Shown here piece after piece: positions 1-9,750 of a stretch of DNA of 64,000 nucleotides (its first letter is position 1; the number at the start of each line of letters is the position of its first letter). The position numbers and the translations under genes were made by a program. The notes beneath the pieces are model-generated. The model saw only the letters and a list, made by a program, of their open reading frames with translations. It did no database searches and was not told where the DNA came from. Source of the DNA: Alloalcanivorax mobilis (GTDB lineage Bacteria > Pseudomonadota > Gammaproteobacteria > Pseudomonadales > Alcanivoracaceae); assembly GCF_002864685.1 (NCBI RefSeq), contig NZ_NMQZ01000001.1, positions 124,001 to 188,000 of the forward strand. The letters are read 5' to 3'.

Positions 1-2
1 AC

Positions 3-890
3 TCCATCAACTATTCCATCGACCAGCTGCGCAGCCTGGTGCAAACGATCAACCACTCCGCCGTGCAGGTGGCCTCGGCCGCCCAGGAAACCCAGTCCAC
101 GGCCATGCACCTGGCGGAGGCCTCCGAGCACCAGGCCCAGGAGATCGCCGGCGCCTCGGCGGCGGTGAACGAAATGGCGGTGTCGATTGACCAGGTATCC
201 GCCAACGCCGCCGAGTCCGCCGCGGTGGCGGAAAAAGCAGTGGCGATCGCCAACAAGGGCGCGGAAGTGGTGCAGGCCACCATCCACGGCATGGACACCA
301 TCCGCGAGCAGATTCAGGAAACCTCCAAGCGGATCAAACGCCTGGGTGAATCCTCCCAGGAGATTGGCGACATCGTGAGCCTGATTAACGACATCGCCGA
401 CCAGACCAACATTCTCGCTTTGAACGCCGCCATCCAGGCGTCCATGGCCGGGGAAGCGGGCCGTGGCTTCGCGGTGGTGGCCGATGAAGTGCAACGCCTG
501 GCGGAACGCTCCGCCGCCGCCACCAAGCAGATCGAAACGCTGGTGAAGACGATTCAGACCGACACCAACGAGGCGGTGATTTCCATGGAAGCCACCACCG
601 CCGAGGTGGTGAAAGGGGCGCGCCTGGCCCAGGACGCCGGTGTGGCGCTGGAAGAAATCGAAAACGTATCGAAAAACCTGGCGGACCTGATCCAGAACAT
701 TTCCAACGCGGCGCGCCAGCAGGCGGCGTCCGCGGGCCACATTTCCAACACCATGAACGTGATTCAGGAAATTACCTCGCAGACCTCCGCGGGCACCACC
801 GCCACCGCCCGATCCATTGGCGATCTGGCGGAAATGGCCCAGGAAATGCGCAACTCGGTGGCCGGCTTCCGCCTGCCGGAACCCTCCTGA
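3..890 (+). CDS. pilJ: PilJ-like methyl-accepting chemotaxis protein, 5' truncated by window edge
   Basis: This is the C-terminal 295 residues of a chemoreceptor; the reading frame is open to the first bases, so the N-terminus (transmembrane and sensor parts) lies outside the window. The visible part is the cytoplasmic signalling domain, with alanine/glutamate-rich coiled coil and a hairpin tip reading [17 protein letters not shown], the conserved site contacting CheA and CheW. Receptors of this class pass signals to the histidine kinase ChpA that controls type IV pilus activity. Assignment to PilJ rather than a generic receptor rests on the next genes, pilK-chpA-chpB-chpC, which follow pilJ in Pseudomonas-type Chp clusters. 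There is a 32-bp gap to the methyltransferase gene. The family call is secure and the specific name is likely. Confidence 0.88.
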   Translation, partial: SINYSIDQLRSLVQTINHSAVQVASAAQETQSTAMHLAEASEHQAQEIAGASAAVNEMAVSIDQVSANAAESAAVAEKAVAIANKGAEVVQATIHGMDTIREQIQETSKRIKRLGESSQEIGDIVSLINDIADQTNILALNAAIQASMAGEAGRGFAVVADEVQRLAERSAAATKQIETLVKTIQTDTNEAVISMEATTAEVVKGARLAQDAGVALEEIENVSKNLADLIQNISNAARQQAASAGHISNTMNVIQEITSQTSAGTTATARSIGDLAEMAQEMRNSVAGFRLPEPS

Positions 891-922
891 GCCGGCGTTG
901 AGCCGACGCCGGGGATGACGCC

Positions 923-1798
923 ATGGGTTTCGCCGTGACAGATCGCTGGTCGATCAAGAACACCCCTTCGATGAACGCCGAGCAATTTCAGTTGTGGCAG
1001 GCGTTGCTCGAGGAGCGCACCGGCATGACGCTGGCGCCTGAGCGCAAGCCGTTCCTGGAGACCAGCCTCAACATCCGCATGCGCGAACTGGGGCTGGAGG
1101 ATTACGACACCTATTATCAGCAGTTGGTGGTGGGGGCCACCGAAGCGCGCGCCATGGAGTGGTCGATCCTGGTGGACCGGCTCACCGTGCAGGAAACCAG
1201 TTTCTTCCGCCATCCGGGTTCGTTCGCGCTGGTCGAGGATTACGTGTCCCAGTTCGCCCGTGAGCGCGCCGCCGGCACATCATTGAATGTCTGGAGCGTT
1301 GGCTGCTCCACCGGCGAGGAAGCCTATTCGCTGGCCATGCTGATCCATGAGCGTTTCGCCGAAAGCGACAAACAGCTGTTTTACGGCATCACCGGCACCG
1401 ACATCAGCCTGCCGACCCTGTCCAAAGCGCGCCGCGGGTTGTTTGGCCGGCGCCGCGTGGAGCAGGTCGATCCGCTGCTGCGCGAGGCCTATTTTCAGCC
1501 CACCGACGCTCATACTCTGCAGGTCAATGCGGTGTTGCGTGAGCGGGTCTGTTTCGCGCACCTGAACGTGCTCAATCTGGACCAGGCGCCGATGGACGAC
1601 ATGGATCTGATTTTCTGCCAGAACATGCTGATCTACTTTCGCCGCTGGCGTAAGCGTCAAATCGTGACGCGGCTGGCGGACCGTCTGGCACCCGGGGGGT
1701 TATTGGTGCTGGGCCCGGGGGAGGTGACCGACTGGCACCACCCGGAACTGGAGCGGGTATCGTTTCCCGACACCCTGGCGTTCCGCCGCCGGGTATAA
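923..1798 (+). CDS. pilK: PilK, CheR-type chemoreceptor methyltransferase
   Basis: This 291-residue protein is a CheR-family S-adenosylmethionine-dependent methyltransferase expected to methylate glutamates of the PilJ receptor. The N-terminal helical domain is followed by the SAM-binding motif VWSVGCSTGEEAYSLAM at about residues 122-138, then the characteristic DLIFCQNMLIYF segment and GGLLVLGPGEV near the C-terminus. The start is chosen because GGGGA sits about seven bases upstream. A second in-frame ATG 48 bases downstream would give MNAEQFQLW, a common CheR beginning, but it has no visible ribosome site. Position between pilJ and chpA supports the PilK name. Confidence 0.9.
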   Translation: MGFAVTDRWSIKNTPSMNAEQFQLWQALLEERTGMTLAPERKPFLETSLNIRMRELGLEDYDTYYQQLVVGATEARAMEWSILVDRLTVQETSFFRHPGSFALVEDYVSQFARERAAGTSLNVWSVGCSTGEEAYSLAMLIHERFAESDKQLFYGITGTDISLPTLSKARRGLFGRRRVEQVDPLLREAYFQPTDAHTLQVNAVLRERVCFAHLNVLNLDQAPMDDMDLIFCQNMLIYFRRWRKRQIVTRLADRLAPGGLLVLGPGEVTDWHHPELERVSFPDTLAFRRRV

Positions 1799-1818
1799 CA
1801 AAAGTCCGGGGAGACTTT

Positions 1819-4800
1819 ATGAGCAGCGACCGTCATGACTATCTGGCACTCGACTGGGTTCGCGGGGAGATTCAGGAGACGCTGAACCAGGCCCGCGCGG
1901 CCCTGGAAGCCTACGTGGAGAATCCGGAGGATTCCACGCGCATGCGCTTCTGCCAGACCCATCTGCATCAGGTCTATGGGACCCTCCAGATGGTCGAATT
2001 CTATGGCGCCGCCTTGCTCGCCGAAGAAATGGAGAAGCTCTCCCGGGCACTGCTGGAAGGCCGGGTCGGCAACGTCGCCGACGCTCAGGAAACGCTGATG
2101 CGCGCGATTCTGCAATTGCCGCCCTATCTGGATCGCGTCGCCAGCAGCCGCCGGGATCTGCCGGTGGTGTTGCTGCCCCTGCTCAACGATTTGCGCGCCG
2201 CCCGCGGCGAGGCGCTGCTGTCGGAAACCGCGCTGTTCAAGCCCGACATGCAACACGCCCGGGGCAGCGGCCAGGTGCCCGAACCGGTGCGCACCGACCC
2301 ACGCTTCGACCAGCTCACCCGCAAGATCCGGCAGATGTTTCAACTGGCGCTGGTGGGGCTGGTGCGCGGCGAGGACATGCCCCGCGATCTGGCGTACATG
2401 CGCAAGGTGTTCGCCAAGCTGGAGCAGATCACCGGAGACGCCGCGCGGGCGCCGCTGTGGCGGGTCGCCGACGCTCTGGTGGAAGGCCTGCAACACGACA
2501 GCATCACCCTGGGTTCATCGGTGAAACAGATGCTCGGCCAGGTCGACCGCGCGCTGCGCGAACTGGCCGCCGACGGCGCCGACAGCCTCGACCGGCCGGC
2601 CCCGGCGGAGCTGATCAAGAACCTGCTCTATTACATCGCCAAAGCCGAACACAGCAGCCCGCGCATCGCCGAAGTGCGTGGCCGCTTCCGGCTCGACGAA
2701 GCGCTGCCCTCGGACGATCTGATCAACGCCGAACGGGAACGCATGAGCGGCCCGGACGCGCTCGCCATGAGTTCGGTGGTGGGCGCGCTCTCCGAGGAGA
2801 TCACCAAGATCAAGGACGCCCTGGAACAGTTCGTCCACGATCCGCTCGCCCACACCGACAGCCTGGCGCCGCAAATCGGCCTGCTGAAACAGGTCTCCGA
2901 CACCGTCGCCATGCTTGGCCTGGGCCAGCCGCGCACCCTGGTGGACGAACAGATCACGGTGATCGAAGAGATGGTTTCCGGGCGCCGGCCGGCCCAACGC
3001 GATGTGCTGATGGACGTGGCCGGCGCGCTGCTTTACGTGGAAGCCACCCTGGCTGGCATCGGCGGCGACGCGCGCCGGCCGGCCCCGGCCCATGGCGCCG
3101 ACCTGCCCAGCCATGTCGGCCAGGCCATGGACGCGGTGCTGCGCGAATGCCGCGCCGGTCTGGAAGAGGCCAAGGACGGCATCGTCGAATTCATCGCCTC
3201 GCACTGGAACCGGGAACACCTGCGGCCGGTGCCGGCGCGCCTGACCACCGTGCGCGGCGGCCTGGAGGTGGTGCAACTGGACAAACCCGCGCGCGTGCTG
3301 AGCCAATGCGTGCGCTACATCGAAGAGCGCCTGCTGGAACCCGGCGAGCAACCGGATTGGCGCAGCCTGGACACGCTCGCCGATGCGATCACCTCGGTGG
3401 AATACTATTTAGAGCGGCTCAGCGATGACCCGCGCACCCGCGATGACGTGCTTGAGCTGGCCCACGCCAGCGTCGCCAGCCTGGGTTATCCGATCCACGA
3501 CGAGCACAACGACGCCTTGGCGGCGCCCGCCGATCACAACGCCGCCGCCGCCGCGCCACCGGAAGCCCTCCCGCCGGCGGAGGTCGCCGCCGAAGAGGAC
3601 GACGATCTTATCGACGCGGAGATCATCGACATCTTCGTCGAAGAGGCCGGCGAGGTACTCGGCGCCCTGGATCAGTTCTTTCCGCGCTGGGCCGGCAACA
3701 CCAGTGACGAAACCGCTCTGATCGAATTCCGGCGCGCCTTCCACACCCTCAAGGGCTCCGGGCGCATGGTCGGCGCCACCACCGTGGCGGAACTGGCCTG
3801 GGCGGTGGAAAACATGATGAACCGGGTGATCGATCGCAGTATCGAGCCCGGCTCTCAACTGATCGAGCTGGTGCGCGCGGTGCACGGGTTGGTGCCCGCC
3901 CTGGTCACCGCGTTCGCCCAACGTCAGCCGCCGCCCTGGGACGTGACGCCACTGAGTGACGCCGCCGACACCCTGGCGCGCGGCGAAGCGCTGGCGGACA
4001 TTCCCCGGGTGGGCGAGCCAGCCACACCGGCGGAGTCGACCGAGCGCGGCCCGACCGAACGCGGCCCGACCGAACATGATCCGCTCGCCGATCTGGATCA
4101 CCTGGAGTTTGAAATTCCAGCGGTGGTGGGCCACGGCGACGGCGACGCCCCCCACCCCGGCGCCGAGGGCATCGACCCGGTGCTGCTGGACATTTTCCGC
4201 AGCGAGGCGCGCCACAATCTTAGCCTGGTCACCGAGTGGCTCGATGGCCTGGACACCGACCTCGCCGAACACCGGGTCGATGATCAGGTGCACCGCGCCT
4301 TGCACACGCTCAAGGGCAGTGCCCGCATGGCCGAGATCGAGCCGCTGGCGGAACTCGCCGAACCGGCCGAACGGCTGGTCAAGGAACTGATCAATGGCGG
4401 CGCCCGCGCCAACCGCGCCACCGTGGCTCTGATCCGCGACACCGTGGCGCAGCTCGACGAGGGGCTGAACACCCTGGACCAGGGTGCGCTCACCGACCTG
4501 CCCGGCGCGGCGGCGCTGATTGAACGGCTGCACGCCGAGCGGGCCGCGCTCGGTCAGCATCAGGAGGGCGCCGACCCGCACATTCTTTCGGTGTTCCTGT
4601 CCGAAGGCATGGACCTGATCATCGATGCCGACAACCTGCTGGAACAATGGGCCGCCCAACCCAGCCACACGGTGGAGTTGGCGCGCCTGCGCGACGAGCT
4701 GGAGCTGCTCGGCGGCAGCGCCCGCACCGCGCGGCTGGATGAAATTCATGGCCTGGCGATGGCCCTGGCAAGCTGCTATTCGGCGGTCAACCAGGATCGT

Positions 4801-7800
4801 CTGCGCTTTAGCGACCAGTTGCTGGAACTGGTGCGCGAAGGCCATGAAGCGCTGATGAACATGATGGACTGCCTGGCCGCCGGCCAGACCGTGCGCGCCG
4901 AACTGGGCCTGGTGGACGCGCTGCGCGATCTGGCGGAAACGCCGGCCGCGCCGGCCAACAGCGGCGCCAGCGATGGCCCCGGCGACCTGGACCCGGCCCT
5001 GGTCGCGCTGTTCCTGGAAGAGGCGGAAGAGCTGATGCTCTCCGCCAGTGAACACCTGAGCGCCTGGGAGCACGGCGAAAGCGGCAGCCTCGGCGCCCTG
5101 CAGCGTGCCCTGCACACGCTCAAGAGCGGCGCCCGCATGGCCGGCGTCACCGCGGTGGCGGGGCTCGCCCATGAGCTGGAAAACCGCTACGAGCTGGCCG
5201 CCGCCCCGGATCAGCCCCATCCGGCCCCGTCCCGATTCGACGCTTTGCATCGCGGCCACGATCGGCTCGCCGACATGCTCGACACCCTGCGTGAGGGCCA
5301 TGCGCCGGCGCCCGCGCCGGAGGTGATCGAAGTGCTGCGCCGGGACAGCGCCGGCGACGCCAGCCACGAGCGTGATCCAGAGCTGGTGGCGATCTTCCTG
5401 GAAGAAGCCCACGACATCCTGGAATCCGCCGGTGCCAGCCTCGACCAATGGATGGCGGAACCGGACAACAGCCTGGAATTGCAGTCGTTGCAACGCGACC
5501 TGCACACGCTGAAAGGCGGCGCCCGGATGGCCGAGATCACCGCGCTCGGGGACCTCGGCCATGAGCTTGAGACCCTCTATGAAGCGCTCGGCCTGAACCG
5601 GGTGGCGGTGGCGCCAACGTTGAACGATCTGCTGCATCGTTGCCACGACCGCCTGGCGGAGATGGTCGAGGCGGTGGAAGCGGGCGACGAGCCAAGCGGC
5701 GCCGAGGACCTGATCGCCAGCGTGCATCAGTACCTGCGTGACCCGGCCGCCTTCGCGCCGGCGATCAGCGTGGCTCCGCGACCCGGTTCCGAACCGGCTC
5801 CCGAACCGGCCCCCAAAATGGCCACCGAGCCGGCCAACAATCCCGCCCCCGGGCCTTCGCCCGTCAGCGCTGAAAGCGGCGACCCACAACCGGGTGACGA
5901 CGGCGCGCCGGCCGACGCCGCGCCGGCCGACGGCCAGACCACCGCGCTTCCCGACGAATTGGACCCGGAAATCCTGGATGTCTTTCTGGAGGAATCCGAC
6001 GAACTCACCGAGGTGATCGACACCTGCCTGGTGGGCTGGCGCGACCAGCCCGACAGCCGCGCCTACAGCGACGATCTGATGCGCGCCCTGCACACCCTGA
6101 AAGGCGGCGCCCGGCTTTCCGGGCTGGAGCGGCTGGGCGACCAGAGCCACCGCTTCGAGACCCTGCTCACCGAGCTGGAAAGCGAGCGGCGCGCCCCGGA
6201 CGACCAGGAATTTCAAAGCCTGTTCGCCGCCCTGGACGGCCTTAACGAAACCCTTGCCGCGCTGCGCCGCGCGGTCGCCGCGCAGCCGGCGCCGGCGCTT
6301 ACTCCGGTGGTCGCGGACCAGCCGCAACCGGCGCCGCGCGACGAACGTCGCGCCAACCACCAGGCGCAACCCCAGGAGATGGTGCGGGTCGGCGCGGACG
6401 TGCTCGAAGCCCTGGTCAATCTGGCCGGCGAAACCTCCATCAACCGCAGCCGGGTGGAACAAAGCATCAGCGAGTTTGGTTTCAACGTGGCCGAGATGAG
6501 CGCCACCGTCACGCGCTTGTACGAGCAGTTGCGCCGGCTGGACGTGGAAACCGAAGCGCAGATTCTTTCCAACTACCAACAGGGCGTGGACCGCGGCGTG
6601 TTCGACGACCGCTTCGACCCCCTGGAAATGGACCAGTACTCCGAGCTGCACCAGATCACCAAACAGCTTTCGGAATCGGCCTCGGACCTTCTCGATCTGA
6701 AAAACACCCTGCTGGATCGCACCCGCGACACGGAAACCCTGCTGCTGCAGCAACAACGCATCAACACCGAGCTGCAGGAAAAGCTGATGCGAACCCGCAT
6801 GGTGCCGTTCTCGCGGCTGGTGCCCCGGCTGCGGCGCATCGTGCGCCAGGTGTCCGGCGAAGTGGGCAAGCGCGTCAGTTTCGACGTGATCAACCCGGAC
6901 GGCGAACTGGACCGCACGCTGATGGAGCGGGTGGTGGCGCCGCTGGAACACATGCTGCGCAACGCCGTTGACCACGGCATTGAGAGCCCCCAGGCACGCC
7001 AGGGCGCCGGCAAGGACGGCGACGGCCGGATCAGCCTGGAACTGACCCGTGAGGGCGGCGAAGTGGTGATCACCCTGGCCGACGACGGCGGTGGCATTGA
7101 CATCGCGGCGGTGCGTCACAAGGCGATCGAGCGCGGGCTGCTGGCCGGCGACGCGGACATTTCCGATCAGGAAGTGCAGCAGTTCATTTTCCACGCCGGC
7201 TTCTCCACCGCCAGCCAGGTCACCCAACTTTCCGGTCGCGGCGTGGGCATGGATGTGGTCGCCAGTGAAATCAAGCAACTGGGCGGCTCGGTGATGATCG
7301 AGTCGCGGCCCGGCCACGGCACCCGTTTCATGATCCGGTTGCCGTTCACCCTGGCGATGAACCGGGCACTGATGGTGAAGGTCGGTGAAGACAGCTACGC
7401 GATCCCGTTGAACCAGATCGAGGGCATCGTGCGCGCCAGCCCATTTGAACTGGCCGAGCATTTCGACGGCGAGCAACCCGGCGATTACCGCTACGCCGGA
7501 CAACGCTACGAGCTGAGCTATTTGGGCCGCTTCGTCCACGACGTGGCGCGCCCGCACCTGGAAAACCAGACCCAGCCGCTGCCGGTGCTGTTGATCCGCA
7601 GCGCCGATCACAGCGTGGCGCTGGTGGTGGACAGCCTGATCGGCTCCCGCGAGGTGGTGGTGAAGTCGGTGGGCCCGCAACTGGCCAGCGTCGCCGGCAT
7701 CAGTGGCGCCACCATTCTCGGCGACGGCGCGGTGGTGATTATTCTCGACATCCATTCGTTGATTCGCGCGGCGCATGTGCAGCGTTCCGCGCCCGACCGC

Positions 7801-8235
7801 GACGACCTGCCGGCGCTGAGCGCGCCGGAACCACGGGACAACGAGCGCACCGCGCCGGTGGTGATGGTGGTGGACGACTCGGTGACGGTGCGCAAGGTGA
7901 CCAGCCGGCTGCTCGAGCGCAGCGGCTTCGAAGTGCTCACCGCCAAGGACGGCATCGACGCCATCGCCGCCCTGGAGGAACACACTCCGGACGCGCTGTT
8001 GCTGGACATCGAAATGCCCCGCATGGACGGTTTCGAAGTGGCCACCCATGTGCGCCACGACGAACGCCTGAAGGCGGTGCCGATCATCATGATCACCTCG
8101 CGCACCGGCGAAAAGCACCGTGACCGCGCCTTCGACATCGGCGTTAACTGCTACATGGGCAAACCGTTCCAGGAAAGCGAATTGCTCGCCACCCTGCGTG
8201 AATTGCTTGGCGAGACCCACGAGGCCGGCCACTGA
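1819..8235 (+). CDS. chpA: ChpA, multi-Hpt hybrid chemotaxis histidine kinase
   Basis: This 2138-residue CheA-type kinase is the core of the Chp system controlling type IV pilus function. It has an N-terminal FimL-like region, then phosphotransfer modules with canonical HTLK histidines at H642, H829, H1099, H1229 and H1425. Another module near residue 962 carries Glu where His is expected and Gly for the usual Lys, so it cannot be phosphorylated in the normal way. Proline/alanine linkers lead to a dimerisation helix, a HATPase domain (N box near N1715, then ADDGGGID and GRGVGMD), a CheW-like domain and a C-terminal receiver with phosphoacceptor D2063 in LLLDIEMPRMDG. The stop overlaps the chpB start by one base (TGATG). 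The architecture matches Pseudomonas ChpA. Confidence 0.96.
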   Translation: MSSDRHDYLALDWVRGEIQETLNQARAALEAYVENPEDSTRMRFCQTHLHQVYGTLQMVEFYGAALLAEEMEKLSRALLEGRVGNVADAQETLMRAILQLPPYLDRVASSRRDLPVVLLPLLNDLRAARGEALLSETALFKPDMQHARGSGQVPEPVRTDPRFDQLTRKIRQMFQLALVGLVRGEDMPRDLAYMRKVFAKLEQITGDAARAPLWRVADALVEGLQHDSITLGSSVKQMLGQVDRALRELAADGADSLDRPAPAELIKNLLYYIAKAEHSSPRIAEVRGRFRLDEALPSDDLINAERERMSGPDALAMSSVVGALSEEITKIKDALEQFVHDPLAHTDSLAPQIGLLKQVSDTVAMLGLGQPRTLVDEQITVIEEMVSGRRPAQRDVLMDVAGALLYVEATLAGIGGDARRPAPAHGADLPSHVGQAMDAVLRECRAGLEEAKDGIVEFIASHWNREHLRPVPARLTTVRGGLEVVQLDKPARVLSQCVRYIEERLLEPGEQPDWRSLDTLADAITSVEYYLERLSDDPRTRDDVLELAHASVASLGYPIHDEHNDALAAPADHNAAAAAPPEALPPAEVAAEEDDDLIDAEIIDIFVEEAGEVLGALDQFFPRWAGNTSDETALIEFRRAFHTLKGSGRMVGATTVAELAWAVENMMNRVIDRSIEPGSQLIELVRAVHGLVPALVTAFAQRQPPPWDVTPLSDAADTLARGEALADIPRVGEPATPAESTERGPTERGPTEHDPLADLDHLEFEIPAVVGHGDGDAPHPGAEGIDPVLLDIFRSEARHNLSLVTEWLDGLDTDLAEHRVDDQVHRALHTLKGSARMAEIEPLAELAEPAERLVKELINGGARANRATVALIRDTVAQLDEGLNTLDQGALTDLPGAAALIERLHAERAALGQHQEGADPHILSVFLSEGMDLIIDADNLLEQWAAQPSHTVELARLRDELELLGGSARTARLDEIHGLAMALASCYSAVNQDRLRFSDQLLELVREGHEALMNMMDCLAAGQTVRAELGLVDALRDLAETPAAPANSGASDGPGDLDPALVALFLEEAEELMLSASEHLSAWEHGESGSLGALQRALHTLKSGARMAGVTAVAGLAHELENRYELAAAPDQPHPAPSRFDALHRGHDRLADMLDTLREGHAPAPAPEVIEVLRRDSAGDASHERDPELVAIFLEEAHDILESAGASLDQWMAEPDNSLELQSLQRDLHTLKGGARMAEITALGDLGHELETLYEALGLNRVAVAPTLNDLLHRCHDRLAEMVEAVEAGDEPSGAEDLIASVHQYLRDPAAFAPAISVAPRPGSEPAPEPAPKMATEPANNPAPGPSPVSAESGDPQPGDDGAPADAAPADGQTTALPDELDPEILDVFLEESDELTEVIDTCLVGWRDQPDSRAYSDDLMRALHTLKGGARLSGLERLGDQSHRFETLLTELESERRAPDDQEFQSLFAALDGLNETLAALRRAVAAQPAPALTPVVADQPQPAPRDERRANHQAQPQEMVRVGADVLEALVNLAGETSINRSRVEQSISEFGFNVAEMSATVTRLYEQLRRLDVETEAQILSNYQQGVDRGVFDDRFDPLEMDQYSELHQITKQLSESASDLLDLKNTLLDRTRDTETLLLQQQRINTELQEKLMRTRMVPFSRLVPRLRRIVRQVSGEVGKRVSFDVINPDGELDRTLMERVVAPLEHMLRNAVDHGIESPQARQGAGKDGDGRISLELTREGGEVVITLADDGGGIDIAAVRHKAIERGLLAGDADISDQEVQQFIFHAGFSTASQVTQLSGRGVGMDVVASEIKQLGGSVMIESRPGHGTRFMIRLPFTLAMNRALMVKVGEDSYAIPLNQIEGIVRASPFELAEHFDGEQPGDYRYAGQRYELSYLGRFVHDVARPHLENQTQPLPVLLIRSADHSVALVVDSLIGSREVVVKSVGPQLASVAGISGATILGDGAVVIILDIHSLIRAAHVQRSAPDRDDLPALSAPEPRDNERTAPVVMVVDDSVTVRKVTSRLLERSGFEVLTAKDGIDAIAALEEHTPDALLLDIEMPRMDGFEVATHVRHDERLKAVPIIMITSRTGEKHRDRAFDIGVNCYMGKPFQESELLATLRELLGETHEAGH

Positions 8236-9251
8236 TGGCCGCGCCCGGCCGGGTGGGCGTGATCGCCGACGACCCCCTGCAAGGGCATTTGCTCGCCGCC
8301 GCCATCAAGGGCCAGGGTTACCAGGTGGTGGTGTGCACCGACCCGGACAGCCTGGAACCACGCTGGCTGGGTGACAACGCTCTGGATCTGTGGGTGGTGG
8401 ATCTGTCCCGCGAGGACCGTTGGCAACGTTTTCTCGATCACCTGCTGGAGCAGGCGGTGGCGCCTTTACTGTTTTGCGACGGCCAGGCGCCGGCACGCAC
8501 CGCGCCCCATTACCCGCGCTGGGAACGCCGCCTGTTGAGCAAACTGGTGGATTACATCGGCCGCCCGGCGCAGCAGGAAAAACTGGAAACGGTGAGCACC
8601 ACGGCGGCCGCCACGCCACTGCCGGCGCCCCGGGAATTCCAGGCGCTTGCCGATGACGCCGCCACCCGGGTCTGGGTGTTGGGCGCCAGCCTGGGCGGGC
8701 CGGCGGCGGTGAAGCTGTTTCTCGACAGCCTGCCCGCGCACCTGCCGGTGGCGTTCGTGCTCGCCCAGCACATCGACGACGGCTTTCTGGACACCCTCCG
8801 CCAGGTGCTCGGCCGGCACAGCCGGGTGCGCTGCGAAGTGGGCACCGACGGCAGCCGATTGCGCCACGGCCGGCTGCTGATCGCCCCGGTCACCCAAGCG
8901 ATTGGTTTCAACCGCGACGGCCGGGTGCGCGCCACCGGCCAGCCCTGGGAAGGCCCCTACGCCCCCAGCATCGACCAACTGCTTGGCAATGTGGCGGAGG
9001 GCTTTGGTGTCTGTCACGGCGCCATTGTGTTTTCCGGCATGGGCAACGACGGCGCCATCGCGGCTCCCCGGCTGGCCGCCAATGGCACCGCCATCTGGGC
9101 GCAGTCGGCGTCGAGCTGCGCGGTCAGCAGCCAGCCCGATGCCGTGCGTGAAACCGGCTGCGTCGGTTACAGTGGCACTCCGGAACAGCTGGCCCGTCAA
9201 TTGGTGGAACAGGTCCGCCTGGAAGTGGCCGCCGTGCCGGCCCCCCGATAA
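8235..9251 (+). CDS. chpB: ChpB, CheB-type protein-glutamate methylesterase
   Basis: This 338-residue protein would remove methyl groups from the PilJ receptor, opposing PilK. The C-terminal CheB methylesterase domain shows the expected triad: S152 in GASLGG, H179 in AQHIDD and D272 in GMGNDG. The N-terminal ~110 residues resemble a degenerate response-regulator fold (GVIADDPLQG, then WVVDLSRED), as expected for ChpB, and a clean receiver aspartate is not obvious, so control by phosphorylation is uncertain. Start and stop are fixed by the one-base overlap with chpA and by the gap before chpC. Confidence 0.92.
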   Translation: MAAPGRVGVIADDPLQGHLLAAAIKGQGYQVVVCTDPDSLEPRWLGDNALDLWVVDLSREDRWQRFLDHLLEQAVAPLLFCDGQAPARTAPHYPRWERRLLSKLVDYIGRPAQQEKLETVSTTAAATPLPAPREFQALADDAATRVWVLGASLGGPAAVKLFLDSLPAHLPVAFVLAQHIDDGFLDTLRQVLGRHSRVRCEVGTDGSRLRHGRLLIAPVTQAIGFNRDGRVRATGQPWEGPYAPSIDQLLGNVAEGFGVCHGAIVFSGMGNDGAIAAPRLAANGTAIWAQSASSCAVSSQPDAVRETGCVGYSGTPEQLARQLVEQVRLEVAAVPAPR

Positions 9252-9270
9252 CTCTTGCAAGGAAAGCGGC

Positions 9271-9750
9271 ATGTCCGACGCTCCGATTCCCGACGACATT
9301 CCCAGCCTGCTGATTCCGATGAACGGGCGGCCCTGGCTGATTCCCAATATCGTGGTGGCCGAGGTGATTCCACTGCGTCACCCGGACCGCCCCGGCCATG
9401 GCCCGGAATGGCTGCTCGGCTGGTTGAGCTGGCGAGAACAGGATCTGCCGCTGATCTCGTTCGAAAAACTCAATGAATCCGGGCCGGTGACGATTGGCCA
9501 GAACGCCCGCATCGCGGTGATCAACACGGTGGCCGGGCAACAACGTTTCTACGCGGTGGTGGTACAGGGCATTCCGCGCCTGCTGCGCGTCAACCGGGAC
9601 GATCCGGTGGAAGAACCCGGCGATACCGGCCCGGCGGAAGCGATGTACGTGCAGGTGGGCGGCGACCTGGCGGTGATTCCGGATCTGGACGCCCTGGAGC
9701 GCGTGGTGGCGGGCCTGAATAGCGGGCGGCTGAGCGACGGTGCGTCATGA
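9271..9750 (+). CDS. chpC: ChpC, CheW-like coupling protein
   Basis: This small CheW-domain protein of 159 residues closes the Chp operon and probably links alternative receptors to ChpA. The start at ATG 9271 (MSDAPIPDD) is chosen because AAGGAAA lies a few bases upstream; a longer reading frame extending back into chpB is an artefact. Visible CheW-like pieces include SLLIPMNGRPWLIPNIVVAEV at the N-terminus, WLLGWLSWREQDLPLISFE in the centre and a hydrophobic strand reading RFYAVVVQGIPRLLRV. It ends in a four-base ATGA overlap with the metallo-hydrolase gene, so that gene is translationally coupled to the chemosensory operon. Confidence 0.87.
   Translation: MSDAPIPDDIPSLLIPMNGRPWLIPNIVVAEVIPLRHPDRPGHGPEWLLGWLSWREQDLPLISFEKLNESGPVTIGQNARIAVINTVAGQQRFYAVVVQGIPRLLRVNRDDPVEEPGDTGPAEAMYVQVGGDLAVIPDLDALERVVAGLNSGRLSDGAS

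Noticed and set aside
3409-8232. A 1607-codon open frame on the strand opposite chpA
   Set aside because: It mirrors the codon structure of a GC-rich gene; composition is rich in His, Gln, Arg and Gly with no recognisable domain, and chpA is clearly the real gene. Long antisense frames are common in such genomes.
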